A DNA stretch of 9,301 nucleotides, taken from positions 1,498-10,798 of the forward strand of contig JALOBN010000071.1 in the NCBI GenBank assembly GCA_023228245.1. The letters run 5' to 3'. Source of the DNA: Candidatus Pacearchaeota archaeon. Lineage in GTDB: Archaea > Nanoarchaeota > Nanoarchaeia > Pacearchaeales > GW2011-AR1. Numbering within the stretch: the first letter of the stretch is position 1; the number at the start of each line of letters is the position of its first letter. This document shows, one piece after another, positions 4,973 to 9,301 of the stretch. The notes below the pieces were generated by a model. The model searched no databases and was not told the origin of the DNA. It worked only from the letters and a program-made list of their open reading frames with translations. Both the position numbers and the translations under genes were made by a program.

Positions 4973-5104
4973 CTAGCTAATCGCTTGCTCGACAGTTAAA
5001 GGTTTCGTGTATCTTACCCTAACCATCTGTCTATCTGCCCGCCAGACCCTGGGATGCAAGGGCAGGCGGATATGATGGGGCGGCCAAGGGCGATGTAGCC
5101 TCAT
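4973..5104 (-). CDS. 43-residue Arg/His/Pro-rich small protein (tentative)
   Basis: An open frame of 43 codons that fills an otherwise empty stretch. Its ATG overlaps the stop of the 82-residue gene as ATGA, the same junction used by several neighbours, and the frame ends 21 bases before the acidic protein's start. The product (beginning MRLHRPWPPHHIRL) is very rich in Arg, His, Pro and Trp in its first half. That could reflect a GC-rich non-coding stretch rather than a folded protein. A shorter start at Met27 (MVRVRYTKPLTVEQAIS) is possible. The junction is the main evidence. Confidence 0.4.
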   Translation of the reverse strand: MRLHRPWPPHHIRLPLHPRVWRADRQMVRVRYTKPLTVEQAIS

Positions 5105-5349
5105 GCAGAATCCGCCCTTTCTGCCCAATGCAGGAATGCCTGATAAACAAAGTGCTCATGCAGATTGAAATGTACCTCGGCCCATCGTATTCTATCGTAT
5201 AACGGGTAAAGTTCTCTATAGAACCATCGGTTTTCGGGTTCGGAAACCGCTAACAATGAACATAGATCACCTAATTCTCGGACGGCAGGTGCTAGGTGCA
5301 TATCGATATGTCTTTGCTGAAAGGTTCTTGTCGGGATTTCAAATGTCAT
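5101..5349 (-). CDS. 82-residue aromatic-rich protein, unknown
   Basis: A helical protein rich in aromatic and His residues (FQQRHIDMHLAPAVRELGDL, NRWFYRELYPLYDRIRWAEV, NLHEHFVYQAFLHWAERA). The start at 5349 is chosen over an ATG two codons earlier because it makes an ATGA overlap with the upstream 56-residue gene and places GGAGGT eight bases before it, while the earlier ATG is only two bases from that site. No known domain, signal peptide or membrane helix is seen. It belongs to the run of coupled small genes downstream of the ERCC4-type nuclease. Confidence 0.75.
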   Translation of the reverse strand: MTFEIPTRTFQQRHIDMHLAPAVRELGDLCSLLAVSEPENRWFYRELYPLYDRIRWAEVHFNLHEHFVYQAFLHWAERADSA

Positions 5350-5516
5350 ACCCATTTACCTCCCTTCGCAAATCTCTGCTTGCGTTCTGCCTCGAATGCG
5401 ATGCGATCTATGTTCTTTTGGCGGCGGCCTCGTCTGGCAATAGGCCAGGCCTCAAATGGCCAAAGGAGTTCATTATAGGTGGTTTCGCTATGAGAAATGT
5501 AGATCGGATCTGTCAT
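5346..5516 (-). CDS. 56-residue basic protein, unknown
   Basis: A 56-codon frame beginning MTDPIYISHSETTYNELLWP and ending in a strongly basic helical tail (ARRGRRQKNIDRIAFEAERK, then QRFAKGGKWV). The start overlaps the stop of the 48-residue gene as ATGA, and its own stop overlaps the next start in the same way. The segment preceding its start supplies AGGAGG. The basic C-terminus would suit nucleic-acid binding, but no family is recognised. Overlap at both ends with matching stops and starts makes it likely to be real despite its size. Confidence 0.65.
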   Translation of the reverse strand: MTDPIYISHSETTYNELLWPFEAWPIARRGRRQKNIDRIAFEAERKQRFAKGGKWV

Positions 5517-5659
5517 TGCCCTTTGCGCCTCCTGACATATTCCTCAATTTCATCCAGCGGCAACCCGTCCAATATCCGCTTCGGACAAACGCGAAGCGTC
5601 GAGACGAAATGGGGCGGGATTGGGAAGGTTTGGCCATCAACGGTTAGCTGAAGGATCAT
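5513..5659 (-). CDS. 48-residue small protein, unknown
   Basis: Begins MILQLTVDGQTFPIPPHFVS and ends EIEEYVRRRKGQ. It is fitted between neighbours by ATGA overlaps at both ends: its start with the stop of the 52-residue gene, and its stop with the start of the 56-residue gene. GAGGTTGAT precedes the start. The N-terminus suggests a short beta hairpin, then a PLDEIEEYV helix. No family is recognised. In the chain it is one of four consecutive coupled genes between the nuclease and the acidic protein. Confidence 0.65.
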   Translation of the reverse strand: MILQLTVDGQTFPIPPHFVSTLRVCPKRILDGLPLDEIEEYVRRRKGQ

Positions 5660-5814
5660 ATATCAACCTCATCCTCGACTATACTCAATTTGATTGCCCA
5701 ATTAAATGGAGCGTTAGCCGCCATATCCTTTTTCATAGAATAATAATATTTTTCGGCAGCGATCAGATCCATATTAGATACATCGATTGCTATTGACAGT
5801 CGGTATGGTTTCAT
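5656..5814 (-). CDS. 52-residue small protein, unknown
   Basis: Starts at ATG 5814 in an ATGA overlap with the stop of the nuclease gene. A longer version starting 120 bases earlier would lie inside the nuclease C-terminus and is rejected. The sequence (MKPYRLSIAIDVSNMDLIAA, then EKYYYSMKKDMAANAPFNWA) suggests a strand, a helix and a closing strand with an acidic tail (LSIVEDEVDI). This beta-alpha-beta order could make a very small fold. No family or active site is recognised. Coupling to the nuclease suggests it may work with it. Confidence 0.7.
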   Translation of the reverse strand: MKPYRLSIAIDVSNMDLIAAEKYYYSMKKDMAANAPFNWAIKLSIVEDEVDI

Positions 5815-6632
5815 GCCTTCGCCCTCATTCCGTAAACCATCGCGATCTTTTTGTCGATTATCGCGGCCCTCTTTGGCCCAATTCCCGGCATGTCGCAAGG
5901 CTGCTCTGCAAAATTGCCCCTTGGCAAGAGACACAATTCATACTGCTCCATGACAGGCTTTAGCACGCCGGGCCCTATCTTGTCGCCATGAAATAGGATA
6001 GAAGCGGCCAATAGTTCGCGCTCTCCTTCGGCGGGCCGCTGCCTAAAGCCCATGAGATCCCCATCTAGCAAGTAATCGTGTGCGAGTTCCAAAATATCTT
6101 TAAACTGATCTGGCCCGTCAAAGAAGCCGCTGTCATCTCCTGCATGAAAGACGGGCACCCCATTCAGCATAGACCTCTTGCGGAAGCTCTTGCACCTGGC
6201 ATGTGTGCTGGCGATCACATGCTGTATATCAGATCGCTTAACACCTCTGCCTGTCGCAGAGTCCTTGATAGCCGCATATATCGCGTCAGAGCCGCCCAGG
6301 ATGACCACACACGCATCTTTGCCTGCCTCTCGGCACGAAAGTACCTGTTCTTGCAAGTGACCTGATAGAACCGATTGTACGAAATCATTTGGTTCTTTTA
6401 ATTCAATATTAAGTATTTTTGTCATCACCGCTTTGGGAAATGCCTGACAACCAATCGAGTCCTCTACGCAGACTGTTTTCTCATAGTCTAGGCAAAATTG
6501 CACATCCACATCGATCTCTCGGAACTCCGGCGGCATGAAGCGGTTATCCTCGGATATCGCCAGGGCAAGATGTTTGGCCCGGTCGGAGCCTCTCTCGTTT
6601 GGACTGATGGCTACAGCTATTCTTTCCTGCAT
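5811..6632 (-). CDS. ERCC4-type nuclease with helix-hairpin-helix end (273 residues)
   Basis: Probably a structure-specific DNA endonuclease acting in viral replication or repair. The middle matches the ERCC4/XPF core: an Asp-bearing strand (FCLDY, Asp49), then ILNIELKEPNDFVQSVLSGH with Glu77, Lys79 and Asp83 in the place of the family's ERKxxxD, followed by LQEQ and a hydrophobic strand (ACVVILGG). The Glu-Leu-Lys variant departs from the usual ERK. The C-terminus has a helix-hairpin-helix DNA-binding motif, DMPGIGPKRAAII (about 247-259), as in XPF/Mus81 proteins. There is no helicase region, as in the short archaeal forms. AAGGAG lies eight bases before the ATG. Its start overlaps the 59-residue gene by 16 bases and its stop overlaps the next gene by ATGA. 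Confidence 0.75.
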   Translation of the reverse strand: MQERIAVAISPNERGSDRAKHLALAISEDNRFMPPEFREIDVDVQFCLDYEKTVCVEDSIGCQAFPKAVMTKILNIELKEPNDFVQSVLSGHLQEQVLSCREAGKDACVVILGGSDAIYAAIKDSATGRGVKRSDIQHVIASTHARCKSFRKRSMLNGVPVFHAGDDSGFFDGPDQFKDILELAHDYLLDGDLMGFRQRPAEGERELLAASILFHGDKIGPGVLKPVMEQYELCLLPRGNFAEQPCDMPGIGPKRAAIIDKKIAMVYGMRAKA

Positions 6633-6796
6633 TCTTTCAGCTCCTTAACCAGCATCGGAAACATGCCCAATGCTTCGCATTTGGCCGACATGATCTTGTC
6701 TATCTCCTGATAATAATCTCTCATATCTGGATATTCTTTTGAGATTATTTCGGCCAAAAGTTCCGCCTGCCTGAGATCTATTCGACTATCTGGCAT
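6617..6796 (-). CDS. 59-residue helical protein, unknown
   Basis: A charged helical protein: MPDSRIDLRQAELLAEIISK, then EYPDMRDYYQEIDKIMSAKC, then a hydrophobic patch (LGMFPMLV) and a basic KELKECRKE end. GGGGAGGTG lies five bases before the ATG, one of the strongest ribosome binding sites in the window. It overlaps the end of the 107-residue gene by 19 bases and the start of the nuclease by 16 bases. No family is recognised. An accessory or anti-protein role is possible but unsupported. Confidence 0.7.
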   Translation of the reverse strand: MPDSRIDLRQAELLAEIISKEYPDMRDYYQEIDKIMSAKCEALGMFPMLVKELKECRKE

Positions 6797-7101
6797 TCCA
6801 GCACCTCCCCCACTTTGCCCCGATAATATTCCAGCTTATTACCAGATTTCCCCCATTGGCTTCTGATCGTGGTCCACAGTTGGCCATATCCTGATCCGGC
6901 TTGGAGGAGCAATATCATGTAGTTGCCTTTCGCGGGCAATGGATACTGCTTTTCTTCTCCACCATCCAGATAGCTTGTATCATACTTCAGGAACTCCTGG
7001 CTGAGATCTTCCAGCTTGATAGGCAGGACTTGGAGGAGCTTTGAGTGCTGGAAATCGCGGGGCATCTTTAAATAATGATGAGAGAATTTAATCACTGTCA
7101 T
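6778..7101 (-). CDS. 107-residue conserved hypothetical protein
   Basis: A mixed alpha/beta protein: MTVIKFSHHYLKMPRDF, then LLQVLPIKLEDLSQEFLKYD, a strand YPLPAKGNYMILLLQAG, then LWTTIRSQWGKSGNKLEYY and GKVGEVLECQIVE. The layout, ending in a small beta barrel-like part (TIR...Y...G...V.ECQI), is reminiscent of ASCH/PUA-like folds, which bind nucleic acids or modified nucleosides. This is an impression, not a firm family match. The ATG has GAGGT five bases before it and overlaps the end of the 69-residue gene by 14 bases. The protein is soluble, without a signal or membrane segment. Confidence 0.8.
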   Translation of the reverse strand: MTVIKFSHHYLKMPRDFQHSKLLQVLPIKLEDLSQEFLKYDTSYLDGGEEKQYPLPAKGNYMILLLQAGSGYGQLWTTIRSQWGKSGNKLEYYRGKVGEVLECQIVE

Positions 7102-7297
7102 GCTTGACCTCTTTTAGTGCCTCTGCAATCTGTATCCTGAAGTGTTGCACTTGCAATCTGGCAACTTCCATATCCTTTCCAGATTTTATGACATCTTCGA
7201 CTACTCGAAATGCCGCCCCTATCAATTTCAGTTCGTCTTTGTTGCAATGTAATGTGAACGAATCGGAGCTATTTCTTTTGACTGTAAACGATGTCAT
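7088..7297 (-). CDS. 69-residue protein, unknown
   Basis: Start at ATG 7297 is preferred over one six codons upstream because GGGAGGG lies five bases before it. The earlier ATG has no such signal. The N-terminus is strand-rich (MTSFTVKRNSSDSFTLHCN) and the rest helical (ELKLIGAAFRVVEDVIKSGK, then VARLQVQHFRIQIAEALKEV), ending HDSD. A short sheet plus two amphipathic helices suggests a small dimer. No family is recognised. Overlaps with both neighbours place it in the same operon. Confidence 0.75.
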   Translation of the reverse strand: MTSFTVKRNSSDSFTLHCNKDELKLIGAAFRVVEDVIKSGKDMEVARLQVQHFRIQIAEALKEVKHDSD

Positions 7298-7376
7298 GTT
7301 TGCCCTCCCTTTCATCCTCGCCTATATCTGGCATCATTTCCGCAATCAACTTGGCCCGGCGCTCTTCAGGAGTCAT
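7269..7376 (-). CDS. 35-residue acidic/basic small protein (tentative)
   Basis: A 35-codon frame beginning MTPEERRAKLIAEMMPDIGE and ending HDIVYSQKK. GAGGCGG lies about five bases upstream of the ATG, a modest site. It overlaps the 43-residue gene by 11 bases and the 69-residue gene by 29 bases. The composition is charged and helical, as in real small viral proteins, but the length limits confidence. Confidence 0.5.
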   Translation of the reverse strand: MTPEERRAKLIAEMMPDIGEDEREGKHDIVYSQKK

Positions 7377-7497
7377 TATGCCGCCTCTTCCCGAGTATGA
7401 TCGGAGTCCAAATATACCCACGCAGATAGAATCTCCTCCACGCAAACCGTATTGCCGCAGTGCCCCATCGTTCAAAATTCAGCCAGACCAGTTTCAT
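7366..7497 (-). CDS. 43-residue Trp/Arg-rich small protein
   Basis: Begins MKLVWLNFERWGTAAIRFAW and continues RRFYLRGYIWTPIILGKRRH: four Trp, many Arg and aromatic residues, so an amphipathic or membrane-associated basic peptide is possible. Its ATG lies two bases after the stop of the 67-residue gene. That gene's last codons supply an almost ideal GGGAGGT ribosome binding site four bases from the ATG, which is the main argument that it is translated. No family is recognised. Confidence 0.6.
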   Translation of the reverse strand: MKLVWLNFERWGTAAIRFAWRRFYLRGYIWTPIILGKRRHNDS

Positions 7498-7499
7498 GC

Positions 7500-7703
7500 T
7501 TACCTCCCTTGCCTAAGGTCCGCAAGGCAACGGGAAAGATCCATGCTCGCTCTTCGTGCCGCGCCGGATGCCTTGCCGGAGTTGATGAAATGCACTTGGT
7601 TTCCCCTGAAGTCCTGCCCGAAATCGTTGATCGGCACCGCCTTTGCTAATTCCAAGAACCTCTCAGCTTCGGCCATCGATTTCCTCAGAGTTTCAGCCCT
7701 CAT
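7500..7703 (-). CDS. 67-residue basic helical protein, unknown
   Basis: Begins MRAETLRKSMAEAERFLELA, then AVPINDFGQDFRGNQVHFIN and a basic end (AARRASMDLSRCLADLRQGR). The ATG is preceded by AGGAG six bases upstream and overlaps the stop of the 45-residue cysteine protein as ATGA. Two helices flank a short strand-like part. No known motif is seen. Coupling to the cysteine-rich protein upstream suggests related roles. Confidence 0.75.
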   Translation of the reverse strand: MRAETLRKSMAEAERFLELAKAVPINDFGQDFRGNQVHFINSGKASGAARRASMDLSRCLADLRQGR

Positions 7704-7837
7704 GTTTCGCTCCTACTGTCACAAATTTTTGAGCAATACACTTCTGCCTCATTTGGCGTAAGTACAATCTTCTTGACCGGACAAGAGAAGTCCCTGCCGT
7801 TGCGGGCTAGAGACCGGTGGCGACAGGGGGGGATCAA
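7700..7837 (-). CDS. 45-residue cysteine/histidine protein with TTG start, probable zinc binder
   Basis: A small gene found by its junctions. TTG at 7837 overlaps the stop of the 302-residue gene as TTGA, with GGAGGGAT seven bases upstream, and its TGA stop overlaps the next ATG as ATGA. The product (MIPPCRHRSLARNGRDFSCP, then VKKIVLTPNEAEVYCSKICD) carries Cys5, His7, Cys19, Cys35 and Cys39, a spacing that could bind one zinc ion. The short Cys/His module with basic residues between recalls small viral zinc proteins that bind nucleic acid. A run of seven C near the start encodes IPP, so a base-call error there would shift the frame. No family is recognised. Confidence 0.6.
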   Translation of the reverse strand: MIPPCRHRSLARNGRDFSCPVKKIVLTPNEAEVYCSKICDSRSET

Positions 7838-8742
7838 GCGGATCCCTCCGCCCGTCCGCCCTCTGCGATCTTGTCTATCTCGGATTGCTCCTCGCTCAGC
7901 TCCTCTTTGGATTGGTAATCCCCGCGTAGTAACATGTCCGCGGCCCGGCTATACGCTTTGCTCTCGCACACCCTTGCAGCAAATTGCCATTCCCTGGCAA
8001 GCTCCCTCCAGAGAGCTATCTTAGCCGGCAACGACACGAGCACCGATTTGCCCTCGTCCTTGATCCTCACCTTTATAGTCGCATTTGAGGCGAACTCCGG
8101 CATGCCGTATTCATCGGTGCCGGTTACAATGCCGGGCTCCTCCATGAGGATCTTAACTATCCAGTCCCATGCTTTTTTTGCAAGATATTCTTGCTTGTAG
8201 ATAGATATCGAACTATCCACGGAGCGGAGCTGTCTCCCAACGACTGCGCCGCGATCCGGAAGCGACGCCCTCACAGTCACCTCGATATAGTCGGTTCGGT
8301 GAATTCGGCCAACGATCTCAAGCGATCCCCCCGCCTCCATCAAGGCAGCGATATTTGTCTTGGCTGTAGCCGCCTTTCTTGCTCCCCCCGTGCTATATGT
8401 AGATTCTTCTGTGGCCTGGCAAGCTCTGACGGCCTCTAGCGCGCTACCAGACGGGACTTCGACCTGTGACCTGCTAGTTATGCGCCCGGTTGGTCGAATG
8501 GCCAAATTTGAGCCTCTGGCGCGATCCTGGGGCAAGTATTCCATGAAGTCTAGCCCGAACTCCACAGGAGCAGACTGCAAGCATCCAGCATCCAGCCACA
8601 CGACGGGATCACCGTCACCTGGCGCATCCCGGAAGATCCTGATCTTGCCGCTATCGCCAGAGCTGAATGTCTTGCCAGTTGCATTGCAGTAGGCAGCGAC
8701 CGCTTGAGCGAGATCTTCGTTGGAAAGAGATTTGCCAGCCAT
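7834..8742 (-). CDS. 302-residue protein, possible DNA-recombination function
   Basis: A soluble protein with a Ser/Gly-rich first third, a central helical RACQATEE...RKAATAKTNIAAL region (about 106-134), then a strand-rich core (LEIVGRIHRTDYIEVTVRAS at 141-160; a KVRI/VLVSLPAK pair near 224-241) and a C-terminal helix with FAARVCESKAYSRAADMLL (254-272). That last segment, with regularly spaced Ala and Arg, resembles the ends of phage single-strand annealing proteins, and the next gene upstream is a coiled-coil protein of a type I recall beside recombination genes. I cannot identify it firmly. The ATG sits one base after the stop of the upstream gene in a junction reading GATCTGAGATGG. It ends in a TTGA overlap with the next gene. 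Confidence 0.8.
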   Translation of the reverse strand: MAGKSLSNEDLAQAVAAYCNATGKTFSSGDSGKIRIFRDAPGDGDPVVWLDAGCLQSAPVEFGLDFMEYLPQDRARGSNLAIRPTGRITSRSQVEVPSGSALEAVRACQATEESTYSTGGARKAATAKTNIAALMEAGGSLEIVGRIHRTDYIEVTVRASLPDRGAVVGRQLRSVDSSISIYKQEYLAKKAWDWIVKILMEEPGIVTGTDEYGMPEFASNATIKVRIKDEGKSVLVSLPAKIALWRELAREWQFAARVCESKAYSRAADMLLRGDYQSKEELSEEQSEIDKIAEGGRAEGSA

Positions 8743-8743
8743 C

Positions 8744-9106
8744 TCAGATCGCCCCCAACTTCATCGCCACACCATCTGCCGCCGCCTGCTCGTTGTGGAT
8801 TCGCCACTTGAGGCAGTCACATGCCATGCAGGCAAGATCAAAGGCCAACTGGCATTCGCGTCTTTCTGCCTCTGCATTTTCCGCCGCCTTTCTCTCAGAG
8901 AAGGTCAATTCTCGGATCGTGGCATTCCTCGCGGCCTCGTTCCCGCCTAGCTTTTTGGGATCGGCGGCATTGACCAGCAGAACCGCGGCCTCTGCTCTCT
9001 TTAGGGCCTCTTTGGCAGCCAGCTCACGCTCTCCTGCATGGAATAGCGATACCTTGTTATTTCGCATTGTGTCGAATGCGTTTTGTAGATCTATATTGCT
9101 CACCAT
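8744..9106 (-). CDS. 120-residue coiled-coil protein, phage-type
   Basis: Almost wholly helical, with long Ala/Glu/Arg stretches forming a probable coiled coil (residues 25-45 and 66-110). The linker AADPKKLGGNEAARNATIRE (47-66) matches the K-x-G-x-NEAxR pattern I recall in conserved small phage proteins near recombination genes. Cysteines cluster at 85-98 (ECQ, CMACDC). GGTGATC, an exact match to the archaeal anti-Shine-Dalgarno, lies four bases before the ATG. It starts one base after the stop of the zinc-ribbon gene and ends one base before the 302-residue gene, so the three are co-expressed. A DNA-processing accessory role is plausible. Confidence 0.8.
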   Translation of the reverse strand: MVSNIDLQNAFDTMRNNKVSLFHAGERELAAKEALKRAEAAVLLVNAADPKKLGGNEAARNATIRELTFSERKAAENAEAERRECQLAFDLACMACDCLKWRIHNEQAAADGVAMKLGAI

Positions 9107-9107
9107 C

Positions 9108-9251
9108 TCAGATCACCCTTTCCTTTGAACATACGGTGCATCTGCCCATTTTGCTTGTCTCCTTCGATTCAGCCATCAAATTATGTACCCGGATACCCTT
9201 TCCATATTTGGCATCCTGAAATTCATTCTTGCAGTCGCATTTAGCTAACAT
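9108..9251 (-). CDS. 47-residue zinc ribbon, phage-type
   Basis: Starts MLAKCDCKNEFQDAKYGKG and ends GRCTVCSKERVI. Cys5, Cys7, Cys38 and Cys41 form two pairs, and the DAKYGKGIRVHN stretch between them is a signature I recall from small conserved phage zinc ribbons (FQDxKYGKGxRV..N...RCTVC). It is probably a nucleic-acid-binding accessory. GAGGTG lies six bases before the ATG, which fixes the start. It is the first gene after the tRNA end and runs into the coiled-coil gene with one base between them. The family recollection has not been tested by a search. Confidence 0.8.
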   Translation of the reverse strand: MLAKCDCKNEFQDAKYGKGIRVHNLMAESKETSKMGRCTVCSKERVI

Positions 9252-9257
9252 TTATTG

Positions 9258-9263
9258 CACCTC
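9258..9263 (-). promoter_or_regulatory. Ribosome binding site of the zinc-ribbon gene
   Basis: GAGGTG on the minus strand, six bases before the ATG at 9251. It lies immediately after the tRNA 3' end, so if the tRNA and this gene share a transcript, processing at the tRNA end would leave a very short leader of about 17 bases. No TATA box fits between the tRNA and the gene. Confidence 0.6.
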
Positions 9264-9268
9264 ATGCA

Positions 9269-9301
9269 TATGTCGGGCCGGATTTGAACCGGCGTTCCAG
9301 A
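9269..9301 (-). tRNA. tRNA 3' end (partial; identity unknown)
   Basis: On the minus strand the T-arm is complete: stem GCCGG (9293-9289), loop TTCAAAT (9288-9282) and stem CCGGC (9281-9277). The 3' acceptor strand CCGACAT (9276-9270) and discriminator A (9269) follow, and no CCA is encoded, as often in archaea. The anticodon arm and the rest of the gene lie outside the window, so the amino acid cannot be read. If the acceptor assignment is right, the 5' strand should read ATGTCGG. It may be a virus-encoded tRNA, a host tRNA at an integration boundary, or a host gene upstream. Confidence 0.75.

Noticed and set aside
5040..5090. GC-rich stretch with imperfect inverted repeats
   Set aside because: The arms do not pair cleanly, no T-run follows on the minus strand, and the stretch is covered by a plausible coupled small frame.
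5256..5651. 131-codon open frame on the plus strand
   Set aside because: It is antisense to three coupled small minus-strand genes with ATGA junctions and shows no domain or start signal.
5656..5934. 92-residue version of the gene after the nuclease
   Set aside because: The first 40 codons overlap the nuclease C-terminus with its helix-hairpin-helix coding region. ATG at 5814 gives the ATGA overlap.
7291..7761. 156-codon open frame on the plus strand
   Set aside because: It lies opposite five minus-strand genes with good ribosome binding sites and overlapping junctions. Its composition is Ser/Pro/Leu-rich, as in antisense shadows.
8667..9128. 153-codon open frame on the plus strand
   Set aside because: The Ala/Ser-rich product is the antisense shadow of the Ala/Glu/Arg-rich coiled-coil gene.
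1..9301. CRISPR array, insertion sequence, or rRNA
   Set aside because: No regularly spaced repeats, transposase-like protein, terminal inverted repeats or rRNA-like segments are seen.

Overview
The window looks like part of an archaeal virus, provirus or plasmid, most likely from a methanogen. Four signs support this. The thymidylate synthase is of the short methanogen type. The only clear promoter has archaeal BRE and TATA elements, with transcription predicted to start at or next to the start codon. Many ribosome binding sites are GGTG/GAGG sequences that match the archaeal 16S end. A tRNA 3' end carries no encoded CCA. Several proteins (the 684/129-residue pair, the 47-residue zinc ribbon and the 120-residue coiled-coil protein) recall families I associate with phages and mobile elements of Gram-positive bacteria. 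These are family memories; I ran no search. I saw no structural, packaging or integrase gene, so virus versus plasmid cannot be settled here.

Every gene I can support is on the minus strand, so transcription runs from high to low coordinates. At the right edge is the 3' end of a tRNA (9269-9301), then a closely packed series of genes down to about 2771: a zinc ribbon, a coiled-coil protein, a 302-residue protein, a run of very small genes, an ERCC4-type nuclease with a helix-hairpin-helix end, more small genes, a MazG-like protein, a thymidylate synthase, two adjacent winged-helix regulators and a 24-residue membrane peptide. A T-rich stretch then marks a probable end of transcription.

The second unit (2682 down to 82) has its own promoter with a 21-bp palindrome between the TATA box and the start codon. 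It encodes a 684-residue protein with a YfaP/DUF2135-like beta domain, a 129-residue partner and a 51-residue protein, and ends at a T-run. A further leftward promoter may lie in the first 50 bases.

The most distinctive feature is the packing. Many neighbours overlap as ATGA, TTGA or TGATG, or are separated by one base. Reading these junctions exposes seven small genes that a length cutoff of about 60 codons would miss, in addition to several slightly longer small genes, and it corrects the starts of seven others. The large operon reads like an early/middle module for DNA recombination and repair (nuclease, possible annealing protein, coiled coil, zinc ribbon), nucleotide supply (thymidylate synthase, MazG-like) and regulation (two winged helices). 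The separately controlled 684/129/51 unit is the best candidate for an accessory system of unknown function.
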